DNA of 30,757 nucleotides from Lutibacter sp. (lineage in GTDB: Bacteria > Bacteroidota > Bacteroidia > Flavobacteriales > Flavobacteriaceae): assembly GCA_030599055.1 (NCBI GenBank), contig JAUVOS010000001.1:1-30757 (forward strand), read 5' to 3'. Below are positions 15,046-22,386 of this stretch, piece after piece. The notes below the pieces were generated by a model. It had not been told where the DNA came from. It searched no databases and saw nothing but the letters and a program-made list of their open reading frames with translations. Numbering within the stretch: the first letter of the stretch is position 1; every line of letters begins with the position of its first letter. The position numbers and the translations under genes were made by a program.

Positions 15046-16227
15046 TTACTCAAATTTCTTCCTATTTGTATACCATCTTTCGGGTACTTCTTGTCTATTT
15101 GCGCTCAAATAGTCATTGTAAGTACAGGGTATTAACGTTCTTCTTTTAGTTTTATTATTAGCTTTTACACTAATTTCCATCCACCATCGCCCACTGTTGT
15201 CACTTTTATAAAAATTGTAGGTTTCTTCATCAATCAATACCATATATTTTTTAAAATGTTGTAAGTCTGACAAAGGGAATTCATAAGAGCGATAATTAAC
15301 CCCTTCTATATAGTACCAAAGCATTTGTGCTATAAGCTGCGAAGTTTGAGAACTGCTGTCTTTACTCGAATTAAATTCATAAATTCCTAATACAGATAGC
15401 TTATCGCTCAGCCCGGCGTAACGCGTAATCTTACATATATCATCTGCTCTCAGACCACTTATTATCGCATTGTTATTTGCGGGAGCATCCATTCGTCTAA
15501 CTGCTCCAATATCTATACTCAACACATCTGTATCACGCAAAACCGGTTCAACTATCTCAATATCATTTTTTACGTCTCCTAACCTGTAGGAATCAAATAA
15601 AAGGCTATTAACTAAATTAATTTCCTCTTGTGGGTTTAGAAATGTCTGGTAGCTAATATTTGTAAAATTGAATAAGTTATTGGGTTTTTCCATAACAATC
15701 TTAGTTAAATAAGATTGTGAATCCATTCTCTTGTCAATACTACCTAGATCAAATTTAGCATCTACAACAGTTAAGTTTACTTTTTGTTCTAAATCATCAA
15801 AAGCTCTATAACTTGCATATGTCAAGGCTTGACTTCCACCAATTATTATGGGTAAGAGTTTTTGTTTTAATAAATTAGTTAAAACCTCTCTTAGCGCCAC
15901 TTCGGTATCTATAAAAGATGCTCCTTTTTTAATATCTCCTAAATCATAAATCTTAGCATTCCAGTTACCAATAAATAATTTGTAGAAGGCTCTTCTAATT
16001 TTATCAATATCTTGCCCTGTTCCCTTGTTATTAACTGCTGTACGATATTCAGACACTCCAATTATCACAATGGAATTAGAAACAAAAACATCATTCTTTT
16101 GGGAATAGTTTAGAGAAATACTTTTTCCCAAACTACCTTTAGGAAGTTTGTTGACAAAATCAATAAGTGATTCGTTGACGGGATTTACGAAATCGGTTAT
16201 GCAATCCATAGAAGAATCAAAATACAT
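15046..16227 (-). CDS. Arginase/formimidoylglutamase-fold protein lacking metal ligands
   Basis: 393 residues with the ureohydrolase fold, but with the metal site altered. The usual GG(G/D)H block is IIIGGSQAL (Gln133 in place of His). The DAHxD block is VVDAKFD (Lys158 in place of His). The SxDxDxxD block is LSIDIGAVRR (Gly241 in place of the second Asp). Three of the six Mn ligands are therefore gone, and arginase or formimidoylglutamase activity is unlikely. The N-terminal 50 residues and the last 90 (SGRWWMEI, YNDYLSANRQEVPERWY) are extra to classical arginases. It lies between topA and gldK, and from what I know of flavobacterial genomes this placement recurs, which suggests a structural or regulatory link to the gld genes. 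A TAAATTTG box sits 38 bases upstream. Confidence 0.8.
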   Translation of the reverse strand: MYFDSSMDCITDFVNPVNESLIDFVNKLPKGSLGKSISLNYSQKNDVFVSNSIVIIGVSEYRTAVNNKGTGQDIDKIRRAFYKLFIGNWNAKIYDLGDIKKGASFIDTEVALREVLTNLLKQKLLPIIIGGSQALTYASYRAFDDLEQKVNLTVVDAKFDLGSIDKRMDSQSYLTKIVMEKPNNLFNFTNISYQTFLNPQEEINLVNSLLFDSYRLGDVKNDIEIVEPVLRDTDVLSIDIGAVRRMDAPANNNAIISGLRADDICKITRYAGLSDKLSVLGIYEFNSSKDSSSQTSQLIAQMLWYYIEGVNYRSYEFPLSDLQHFKKYMVLIDEETYNFYKSDNSGRWWMEISVKANNKTKRRTLIPCTYNDYLSANRQEVPERWYTNRKKFE

Positions 16228-16265
16228 ATTAGAGGGTAACTAATCTATTCTTTCAGTAATAGTCG

Positions 16266-16273
16266 CAAATTTA
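16266..16273 (-). promoter_or_regulatory. Probable -7 box upstream of the arginase-like gene and gldKLMN
   Basis: Minus strand TAAATTTG matches TAnnTTTG and lies in the 78-base gap after topA. No TTTG is found at the usual -33 distance, so strength is uncertain. If real, it would allow the gld unit to be transcribed independently of topA. Confidence 0.4.
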
Positions 16274-16305
16274 CTTAAAAAATTAACACCATTTAAATTA
16301 TTATC

Positions 16306-18789
16306 TTATTTTTTTGTCGTTTTTCTTTTTCTTGTTGTTTTCTTTTTGGTGTTTTTCGCAATTATCTCTTGAACTTTTTCTATAGTCAATTTATCAACTT
16401 GGGTTGTTTTAGGTAGTTCAATTTTAATCTTACCCTTGATAATGTTAAAACGTCCCCATCGTGCTTTTTCGACCCTAATACCTTCCTTTTCCCAATTTAA
16501 AAGGATTTTATCGATATCCTTTTGTTTTTTTATTTCAATGATTTCAGTAATATTCTCAATAGTCAAGTTATCAAAATCATATTTTCTACTGACATTAATA
16601 AACATTCCATTCCATTTAAGGAAAGGGCCAAAACGTCCCACTCCTTTTTGAACGGGCATATTTTCGTATTCTGCAATTGGAGCATCTGCTTGTTGTTTGG
16701 CGAGTATCAGTTCGATAGCCTCTTCAATAGACACTTTTGTTGGATCTGCTCCTTTTGGCAAGGAAACAAATAGCTTATCGTATCTAACATAAGGACCAAA
16801 TCGTCCGTTTGAAACAACTACGTCAACAGACTTATAAACACCTAGTGTTTTTGGTAATTGAAACAAATTTAATGCTTCTTCTAATGAAATATTACTTATT
16901 GTTTGAGATCCTTGTAAGCTAGAAAATCGTGGTTTTTCTTCATCGGTTGCTTCTCCAATTTGCACCATTGCACCATAACGACCCAAGCGTGCATATATGT
17001 TTTTACCCGTTGCAGGATCTTGACCTAGTAAGCGTTCCCCTTTTGCACGTTCAGCATTTTTTGTTACATCCTCAACTGTACTGTGAAAACCTTTATAAAA
17101 ATCTTTAATAATAGTAGTCCAATCCCCTTTCCCTTCAGCAATTTCATCAAATTCAGTTTCAGCTCTTGCCGTAAAACCGTAGTCCATTACCTTTTCAAAG
17201 TTTTTAACCAAAAAATCATTGACCACCTTTCCAATATCTGTAGGAACCAATTTTCCTTTATCTGCACCCACCATTTCAGTTAATTCTTTGTGATCAATTG
17301 TGTCTTGTTTTAACGTAATTTGGTTGTAAACTCTTTTTACACCTTCTATGATAGGTTTTTCTACATAGGTTCTTTTTTGAATAGTAGAAATCGTAGGCGC
17401 ATAGGTTGAAGGACGTCCAATACCGAGTTCCTCTAATTTTTTGACCAAAGCTGCTTCTGAATATCTATAGGGTGGTTTTGAATACCGTTCTGTAGTTGAA
17501 ATATGATTTGGAGAAATACTTTCACCAACAGCTAATTTTGGTAACATCCCTGCTTGCTCTTCATCGTCGTTATCCTTACCTTCCAAATAAACTTTTAGGA
17601 AACCATCAAATTTAATCACCTCTCCTTTTGCCGTAAAAATATATTTATTTTTATTGTTTTCAACTTTTACACTCGTACGTTCTAGTTGTGCGTCACTCAT
17701 TTGAGAAGCAATAGTGCGCTTCCAAATTAAACTATATAATCTGTCTTGATCACTATTAATAGTTATACCACTTGTGCTTAAATTTGTAGGTCTAATTGCT
17801 TCGTGTGCTTCTTGTGCTCCTTTTGATTTAATACGATAATTTCGTGGTTTGCTATAGGCTTCTCCATAAAAATCAATGATTGTATTTTTCGCAGCATTTT
17901 TTGCATCATTTGACAAGTTCACACTATCCGTACGCATATAGGTTATCAAACCTGCTTCATATAAACGTTGTGCCGTTTGCATAGTTTTTGCTACAGGAAA
18001 ATACATTTTTCTTGAGGCTTCTTGTTGTAATGTTGATGTGGTAAAAGGTGGTGCCGGAGTTTTAGTTGCCGGTTTCTTATTTAAATCAGCGATATTAAAA
18101 TCTGCACCTATACACGACTGCAAAAATACTTCTGCTTCTTCACGCGTTTTAAAACTAGTCGCTAATTTAGCTTTGAATATTTTTCCACTTTCATTCGAAA
18201 ACTCAGCTACTGTTTTGTAAGATGCTGTCGGTTTAAAACTTTCAATGTCTCTTTCTCTCTCTACAATTAAACGAACAGCTACTGATTGTACCCTACCAGC
18301 TGAGAGTCCGGTTTTTACTTTTTTCCATAAGACAGGTGAGAGTTCATACCCAACTAATCTATCTAAAACGCGTCGCGCTTGCTGTGCATTGACTAAGTTG
18401 TAGTTGATACTACGCGGATTTTCAACGGCTTTTAAAATTGCATTCTTAGTTATTTCGTGAAATACAATACGTTTTGTATTATTTTCATTGAGTTTTAATT
18501 GTTTAAATAAATGCCAAGCTATGGCTTCTCCTTCACGATCCTCATCACTTGCTAACCAAATGGTATCTGCCTTTTTTGCTAAGCTTTTTAATTTTCTGAT
18601 AACATCTTTTTTATCATCGGATACTACGTATTTAGGCATAAAATCGCCCTCAACATCAACTCCTAACTCTCTTGCCGGCAAATCGGCAACATGACCAAAA
18701 CTAGAAGCTACTACATAATCCTTTCCTAAAAAATTTTCAATGGTTTTAGCTTTGGCGGGAGACTCGACGATTACTAAATTTTTTGACAT
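16306..18789 (-). CDS. topA: DNA topoisomerase I (type IA)
   Basis: 827 residues. The Toprim domain starts at residue 1 (NLVIVESPAKAKTIENFLG) with the acidic triad region ASDEDREGEAIAWHL. The active-site tyrosine is Tyr284 in GLITYMRTDSVNLS. The strand-passage core continues through EEAEHA-type motifs such as AQEAHEAIRPTN and ELGIGRPSTYAPTI. The C-terminus lacks the Cys4 zinc fingers of E. coli TopA; instead it has topoisomerase C-terminal repeats (for example GRFGPYVRYD, VGRFGPFLKWN, ARWGRFNIIKG) and ends in a Lys/Arg-rich tail. It relaxes negative supercoils. It is divergent from miaB; the predicted leader carries a seven-unit heptamer array. Confidence 0.97.
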   Translation of the reverse strand: MSKNLVIVESPAKAKTIENFLGKDYVVASSFGHVADLPARELGVDVEGDFMPKYVVSDDKKDVIRKLKSLAKKADTIWLASDEDREGEAIAWHLFKQLKLNENNTKRIVFHEITKNAILKAVENPRSINYNLVNAQQARRVLDRLVGYELSPVLWKKVKTGLSAGRVQSVAVRLIVERERDIESFKPTASYKTVAEFSNESGKIFKAKLATSFKTREEAEVFLQSCIGADFNIADLNKKPATKTPAPPFTTSTLQQEASRKMYFPVAKTMQTAQRLYEAGLITYMRTDSVNLSNDAKNAAKNTIIDFYGEAYSKPRNYRIKSKGAQEAHEAIRPTNLSTSGITINSDQDRLYSLIWKRTIASQMSDAQLERTSVKVENNKNKYIFTAKGEVIKFDGFLKVYLEGKDNDDEEQAGMLPKLAVGESISPNHISTTERYSKPPYRYSEAALVKKLEELGIGRPSTYAPTISTIQKRTYVEKPIIEGVKRVYNQITLKQDTIDHKELTEMVGADKGKLVPTDIGKVVNDFLVKNFEKVMDYGFTARAETEFDEIAEGKGDWTTIIKDFYKGFHSTVEDVTKNAERAKGERLLGQDPATGKNIYARLGRYGAMVQIGEATDEEKPRFSSLQGSQTISNISLEEALNLFQLPKTLGVYKSVDVVVSNGRFGPYVRYDKLFVSLPKGADPTKVSIEEAIELILAKQQADAPIAEYENMPVQKGVGRFGPFLKWNGMFINVSRKYDFDNLTIENITEIIEIKKQKDIDKILLNWEKEGIRVEKARWGRFNIIKGKIKIELPKTTQVDKLTIEKVQEIIAKNTKKKTTRKRKTTKK

Positions 18790-18803
18790 AGATTTGATTT
18801 TTT

Positions 18804-18852
18804 CGGTTATCGGTTATCGGTTGACGGTTATCAGTTATCAGTTATCGGTTGT
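18804..18852. repeat. Seven-unit heptamer array in the topA leader
   Basis: Seven contiguous 7-base units on the plus strand: CGGTTAT, CGGTTAT, CGGTTGA, CGGTTAT, CAGTTAT, CAGTTAT, CGGTTGT. It lies between the predicted topA transcription start (near 18875) and the topA ATG (18789), so it would be transcribed as 5' leader. Confidence 0.85.
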
Positions 18853-18880
18853 CCGAAAGAACTGATTTATTTTTCGGGTA

Positions 18881-18910
18881 CAAAAGTAGCTAGTTTTTTT
18901 TAATATCAAA
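18881..18910 (-). promoter_or_regulatory. Promoter of topA
   Basis: Minus strand: TTTG (18910-18907), 18-base spacer, TACTTTTG (18888-18881), full consensus. It predicts a leader of about 85 bases containing the heptamer array. Confidence 0.65.
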
Positions 18911-18958
18911 ATTATTATAAATATTCATCCTTAATTAACATAATTTTTACCCTGTCAA

Positions 18959-18991
18959 TTTGTCAGATTTATAGAATTGATTGTATCTTTG
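18959..18991 (+). promoter_or_regulatory. Promoter of the miaB unit
   Basis: TTTG (18959-18962), 21-base spacer, TATCTTTG (18984-18991), which matches TAnnTTTG. The ATG of miaB follows 31 bases later. It is divergent from the topA promoter, with about 48 bases between the two -33 elements. Confidence 0.6.
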
Positions 18992-19022
18992 TCCATCTAA
19001 AAACTATAATTGAAAAGGCTGA

Positions 19023-20462
19023 ATGGCAAATAAAAAAATCATACTAGAAAAAAATCAAGGGCATGCTCTTATTGCAGAGTCAATTGTTCTCAACGGTAAA
19101 AAGGTTTATATAGAGAGTTATGGCTGTCAGATGAATATGAATGATAGTGAGATTGTTGCTTCTATTCTTTCAAAAGAAGGTTACAATACTACGATGAAAA
19201 TGGAAGAAGCCGATTTGGTTTTGGTCAATACCTGTTCCATTCGTGAAAAAGCCGAACAAACGGTTCGTAAACGCTTGGAGAAATACAATTCCATCAAAAA
19301 GATAAATCCAAAAATGAAAATCGGTGTGTTGGGTTGTATGGCGGAACGCTTAAAAGAAAAATTTTTGGAAGAAGAACAAATGGTAGATATGGTTGTAGGA
19401 CCAGATGCTTATCGTGATTTACCCAATCTTATTGTAGAAATTGAGGATGGTAGAGAAGCCGTCAATGTCCTTTTATCAAAAGAGGAAACCTATGCTGATA
19501 TTGCTCCCGTACGATTGAATTCGAATGGTGTATCGGCTTTTGTATCCATAACACGAGGCTGTGATAATATGTGTACTTTCTGCGTGGTTCCAAAAACACG
19601 AGGTAGAGAACGTAGTCGAGATCCTAAGAGTATTTTTAAAGAAATTAAAAATTTAAAAGACAGAAACTTTAAAGAAATAACACTTTTGGGCCAAAATGTA
19701 GATAGCTATCTTTGGTTTGGCGGTGGTCTTAAAAAAGATTTTAATAAAGCATCTAAAGAAGCTCAAAAAAATGCTGTCGATTTTGCCCTATTACTCGACA
19801 AATGTGCTAAAACATTTCCCGATATGCGAATTCGGTTTTCTACTTCCAATCCTCAAGATATGAATTTGAATGTGATTCGCACCATGTCAAAACACACAAA
19901 TATTTGTAAGTATATTCATCTGCCTATACAAAGTGGAAGTACTTCGGTTTTAAAACGTATGAATAGAAAACACACACGAAAAGAATATATTGAGTTGATA
20001 AATAACATCAGAAACATTCTTCCCGAATGTGCTATTTCACATGATATGATTGCTGGATTTTGTGGAGAAACAGAAGCCGAACACGAGGAAACCTTAAGTT
20101 TGATGGAATATGTAAAGTACAATTTTGGCTTTATGTTTGCCTATTCAGACCGCCCTGAAACACCTGCAAATAAAAATATGGAAGATGATATTCCTATAGA
20201 GATAAAAAAACGAAGACTTACAGAAATAATTCAATTGCAACAAAAACACGGACTGTATCGAATGCAACAATTTATTGGTAAGGAAGTGGAAGTACTTATT
20301 GAAGGAAATTCCAAAAAATCAGATGCACATTGGAAAGGGCGTAATTCACAAAATGCAATGGTCATTTTTCCAAAATCAGAAAATGAAAAAGTAGGTAATT
20401 TTGTAATGGTAGAAGTTACTAATTGTACTTCGGCTACGTTAATTGGAAAGAGGGTCGGCTAG
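19023..20462 (+). CDS. miaB: tRNA-2-methylthio-N6-dimethylallyladenosine synthase MiaB
   Basis: 479 residues. The N-terminal methylthiotransferase domain begins KVYIESYGCQMNMNDSE, with its cluster cysteines at 35, 71 and 105. The radical SAM domain has CxxxCxxC at Cys180, Cys184 and Cys187 (TRGCDNMCTFCVVPKTRGRE). A TRAM domain closes the C-terminus (about 410-475). MiaB adds a methylthio group to i6A37 of tRNAs reading codons that start with U, using S-adenosylmethionine and a second iron-sulfur cluster. It is first in the plus-strand series leading to groEL. Confidence 0.97.
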   Translation: MANKKIILEKNQGHALIAESIVLNGKKVYIESYGCQMNMNDSEIVASILSKEGYNTTMKMEEADLVLVNTCSIREKAEQTVRKRLEKYNSIKKINPKMKIGVLGCMAERLKEKFLEEEQMVDMVVGPDAYRDLPNLIVEIEDGREAVNVLLSKEETYADIAPVRLNSNGVSAFVSITRGCDNMCTFCVVPKTRGRERSRDPKSIFKEIKNLKDRNFKEITLLGQNVDSYLWFGGGLKKDFNKASKEAQKNAVDFALLLDKCAKTFPDMRIRFSTSNPQDMNLNVIRTMSKHTNICKYIHLPIQSGSTSVLKRMNRKHTRKEYIELINNIRNILPECAISHDMIAGFCGETEAEHEETLSLMEYVKYNFGFMFAYSDRPETPANKNMEDDIPIEIKKRRLTEIIQLQQKHGLYRMQQFIGKEVEVLIEGNSKKSDAHWKGRNSQNAMVIFPKSENEKVGNFVMVEVTNCTSATLIGKRVG

Positions 20463-20471
20463 TTTTTAAAA

Positions 20472-20506
20472 TATGCTGAAACTCCCGATAGCGATCGGGA
20501 CAGCAT
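20472..20506. repeat. REP-like palindromic hairpin
   Basis: Inner stem TCCCGAT-AGCG-ATCGGGA (20483-20500). The outer arms ATGCTG (20472-20477) and CAGCAT (20501-20506) also pair, leaving only AAAC as a bulge on the left. No T-run follows, so it is not a standard terminator although it lies 10 bases after the miaB stop. It looks like a dispersed palindromic repeat of the kind scattered in Flavobacteriia. Confidence 0.6.
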
Positions 20507-20531
20507 GACTCGATTCAAACCAACAAAAATT

Positions 20532-20560
20532 GAGAATAGAGAGTAGAGAAATAGAGAATC
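20532..20560. repeat. Heptamer array before the sigma-54 activator gene
   Basis: GAGAATA, GAGAGTA, GAGAAATA (one extra base), GAGAATC. It ends 13 bases before the ATG at 20574, in the leader or intercistronic spacer. Confidence 0.6.
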
Positions 20561-20573
20561 AAAAACAAGAATA

Positions 20574-21773
20574 ATGAATATCCAAAGTATTAAACAAAGG
20601 TTTGGCATCATAGGAAATGACACTACTTTAAATCGTGCCATTGAAAAAGCGATTCGAGTAGCTCCAACAGATATTTCAGTTTTAGTAACGGGTGAAAGTG
20701 GAGTTGGTAAAGAAAGTATTCCTAAAATTATACATTCCTTATCACATCGTAAACACGCAAAATACATTGCTGTAAACTGTGGTGCTATTCCGGAAGGAAC
20801 CATAGATAGTGAATTATTCGGACATGAAAAAGGCTCTTTTACAGGGGCAACTAGCACACGTAAAGGTTATTTTGAAGTAGCCGATGGAGGCACCATTTTT
20901 TTAGATGAAGTTGGCGAACTACCTCTTACAACTCAAGTACGTTTATTACGTGTATTAGAAAATGGCGAATTCCTAAAAGTAGGTTCTTCAAGCGTTCAAA
21001 AAACTGACATCCGTGTCGTAGCAGCTACCAATTTGAATATGGAAAAGGCTATTGCCAAGGGGAAGTTTCGAGAAGATTTATTTTACCGTTTGAGTACTAT
21101 TGAAATAAATATTCCATCGCTAAGAAGTCGTAAAGATGATATTCACTTGCTTTTTAGAAAATTTGCTTCTGATTTTGCAGAGAAATACCATATGCCAACT
21201 ATTCGCTTAACAGAAGATGCCGTTCAATTGCTAACCAGATATTCCTATCCCGGTAATATTCGTCAATTGCGAAATATTGCAGAGCAGCTTTCTGTAATTG
21301 AAACAGAACGCTCTATAAATTCAAGTACATTAAAAGAGTACTTACCACATTATAATAGCCAATTACCTCGCATTATAAGTGGGCAATCTGCAGAATTTGA
21401 TTATAAAGCTGAACGTGAGATGATGTATAATATCATTCTAGAGTTACGAAAAGAAATTGACGAAATAAAACAAGTGACAATGAATCTTTTAACGGGAAAA
21501 AAAACCTCAAATACAACAACACTACCTAGCATTTATAATGAAAAACCCAAGGAAAAAGAAGAAGCCTTTATAGACCTTTCCAAAAAAACAGAAGAAGAAG
21601 TTGATTTATATGAAGAAATTATTGAAGAAGAACAATTAACCATACAAGATCAAGAAATAATGATGATTAAAAAATCATTAGAGAAAAATCACGGTAAACG
21701 AAAACTCGCGGCTAAAGAGTTGGGCATTTCCGAAAGAACATTGTATCGGAAGATAAAACAATATGATTTGTAA
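20574..21773 (+). CDS. Sigma-54 interacting transcriptional activator (AAA+ plus Fis HTH, no sensor domain)
   Basis: 399 residues. The AAA+ domain starts almost at residue 1: Walker A GESGVGKE (40-47), the sigma-54 contact loop GSFTGA (87-92, canonical GAFTGA), Walker B TIFLDEVGEL (Asp111, Glu112) and the arginine-finger region FREDLFYRLSTIEI. After a Glu/Lys-rich linker (about 300-355), a Fis-type helix-turn-helix ends the protein (KRKLAAKELGISERTLYRKI). There is no receiver, GAF or PAS domain, so activity must be set by another protein, by the linker or by its level. Its place between miaB and lptE is, as I recall, usual in Flavobacteriia. Its targets cannot be read from this window. Confidence 0.92.
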   Translation: MNIQSIKQRFGIIGNDTTLNRAIEKAIRVAPTDISVLVTGESGVGKESIPKIIHSLSHRKHAKYIAVNCGAIPEGTIDSELFGHEKGSFTGATSTRKGYFEVADGGTIFLDEVGELPLTTQVRLLRVLENGEFLKVGSSSVQKTDIRVVAATNLNMEKAIAKGKFREDLFYRLSTIEINIPSLRSRKDDIHLLFRKFASDFAEKYHMPTIRLTEDAVQLLTRYSYPGNIRQLRNIAEQLSVIETERSINSSTLKEYLPHYNSQLPRIISGQSAEFDYKAEREMMYNIILELRKEIDEIKQVTMNLLTGKKTSNTTTLPSIYNEKPKEKEEAFIDLSKKTEEEVDLYEEIIEEEQLTIQDQEIMMIKKSLEKNHGKRKLAAKELGISERTLYRKIKQYDL

Positions 21774-21778
21774 TAGAA

Positions 21779-21834
21779 GCATTGAGCATTGAGCATTGAG
21801 CATTGAGCATAAAGCATAAAGCATAAAGCACAAA
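21779..21834. repeat. Eight-unit heptamer array before lptE
   Basis: Four perfect GCATTGA units (21779-21806), three perfect GCATAAA units (21807-21827) and one GCACAAA (21828-21834): 56 bases with an unbroken 7-base period. It starts 6 bases after the stop of the activator gene and ends 11 bases before the lptE ATG, filling most of the spacer. Confidence 0.92.
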
Positions 21835-21845
21835 AAACAATAAAC

Positions 21846-22346
21846 ATGATAGCAAAAAGATACATCCTTCTAACAATCATAGCGCTAACGCTAGCAAGTT
21901 GTGGCATCTATTCTTTTACCGGAGCTAAGATTGATGCTAAAACCATACAAATAAACTATTTTCCTAATAATGCTGCCTTAGTCGAGCCGTCTTTGAGTCA
22001 AAAATTTACAATTGCCTTACAAGATTTATTCTTACAGCAATCTAATCTCACGTTAGTTAAATCAGATGGAGAATTACAGTTTGAAGGTGAAATAACAGAT
22101 TATACAATCTTACCCACCGCATCAACAGCTGAACAAACAGCAGCATTAAACCGTTTGACGATAAAAGTAAAAGTGCATTTTTATAACATGCTAAATGAAG
22201 AGGACGATTTTGAAAAATCTTTTTCTCATTTTTACGATTATGGAGCCAATGAACAATTAGTTGGAAATACACTTGATGATGCTTTTGATGAAATATTTGA
22301 AAGGATAACACAAGATATATTTAACGCTTCAGTGGCGAAATGGTAA
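21846..22346 (+). CDS. lptE: LptE family LPS-assembly lipoprotein
   Basis: 166 residues. The lipoprotein signal ends in TLASC (Cys19), followed by GIYSFTGAKI, the conserved start of Bacteroidota LptE proteins. The body then alternates strands and two helices (SLSQKFTIALQDLFLQQSNLTLV; EGEITDYTILP), as in LptE. LptE is the outer-membrane lipoprotein that plugs LptD and helps insert lipopolysaccharide at the cell surface. It is close to genes on both sides; a heptamer array fills the spacer ahead of it. Confidence 0.88.
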   Translation: MIAKRYILLTIIALTLASCGIYSFTGAKIDAKTIQINYFPNNAALVEPSLSQKFTIALQDLFLQQSNLTLVKSDGELQFEGEITDYTILPTASTAEQTAALNRLTIKVKVHFYNMLNEEDDFEKSFSHFYDYGANEQLVGNTLDDAFDEIFERITQDIFNASVAKW

Positions 22347-22353
22347 ATTATAC

Positions 22354-22377
22354 TAATTTTGTAGCATATTTTGCTAC
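22354..22377 (+). promoter_or_regulatory. Possible -7 box with leader hairpin
   Basis: TAATTTTG (22354-22361) matches TAnnTTTG. It is directly followed by GTAGCA-TATTT-TGCTAC (22361-22377), a 6-bp hairpin ending nine bases before the ATG. No -33 TTTG is seen at the expected place, and no T-run makes it a terminator for lptE. Confidence 0.3.
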
Positions 22378-22386
22378 TTGTACAAA

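Noticed and set aside
14964..15053. 30-codon N-terminal extension of gldK
   Set aside because: It would begin with TTG, overlap the preceding gene and bury the lipoprotein signal; the ATG at 14963 gives a perfect lipobox at residue 17.
18804..18852. Heptamer arrays as a degenerate CRISPR
   Set aside because: Units are contiguous, 7 bases long and have no spacers; no cas genes in the window.
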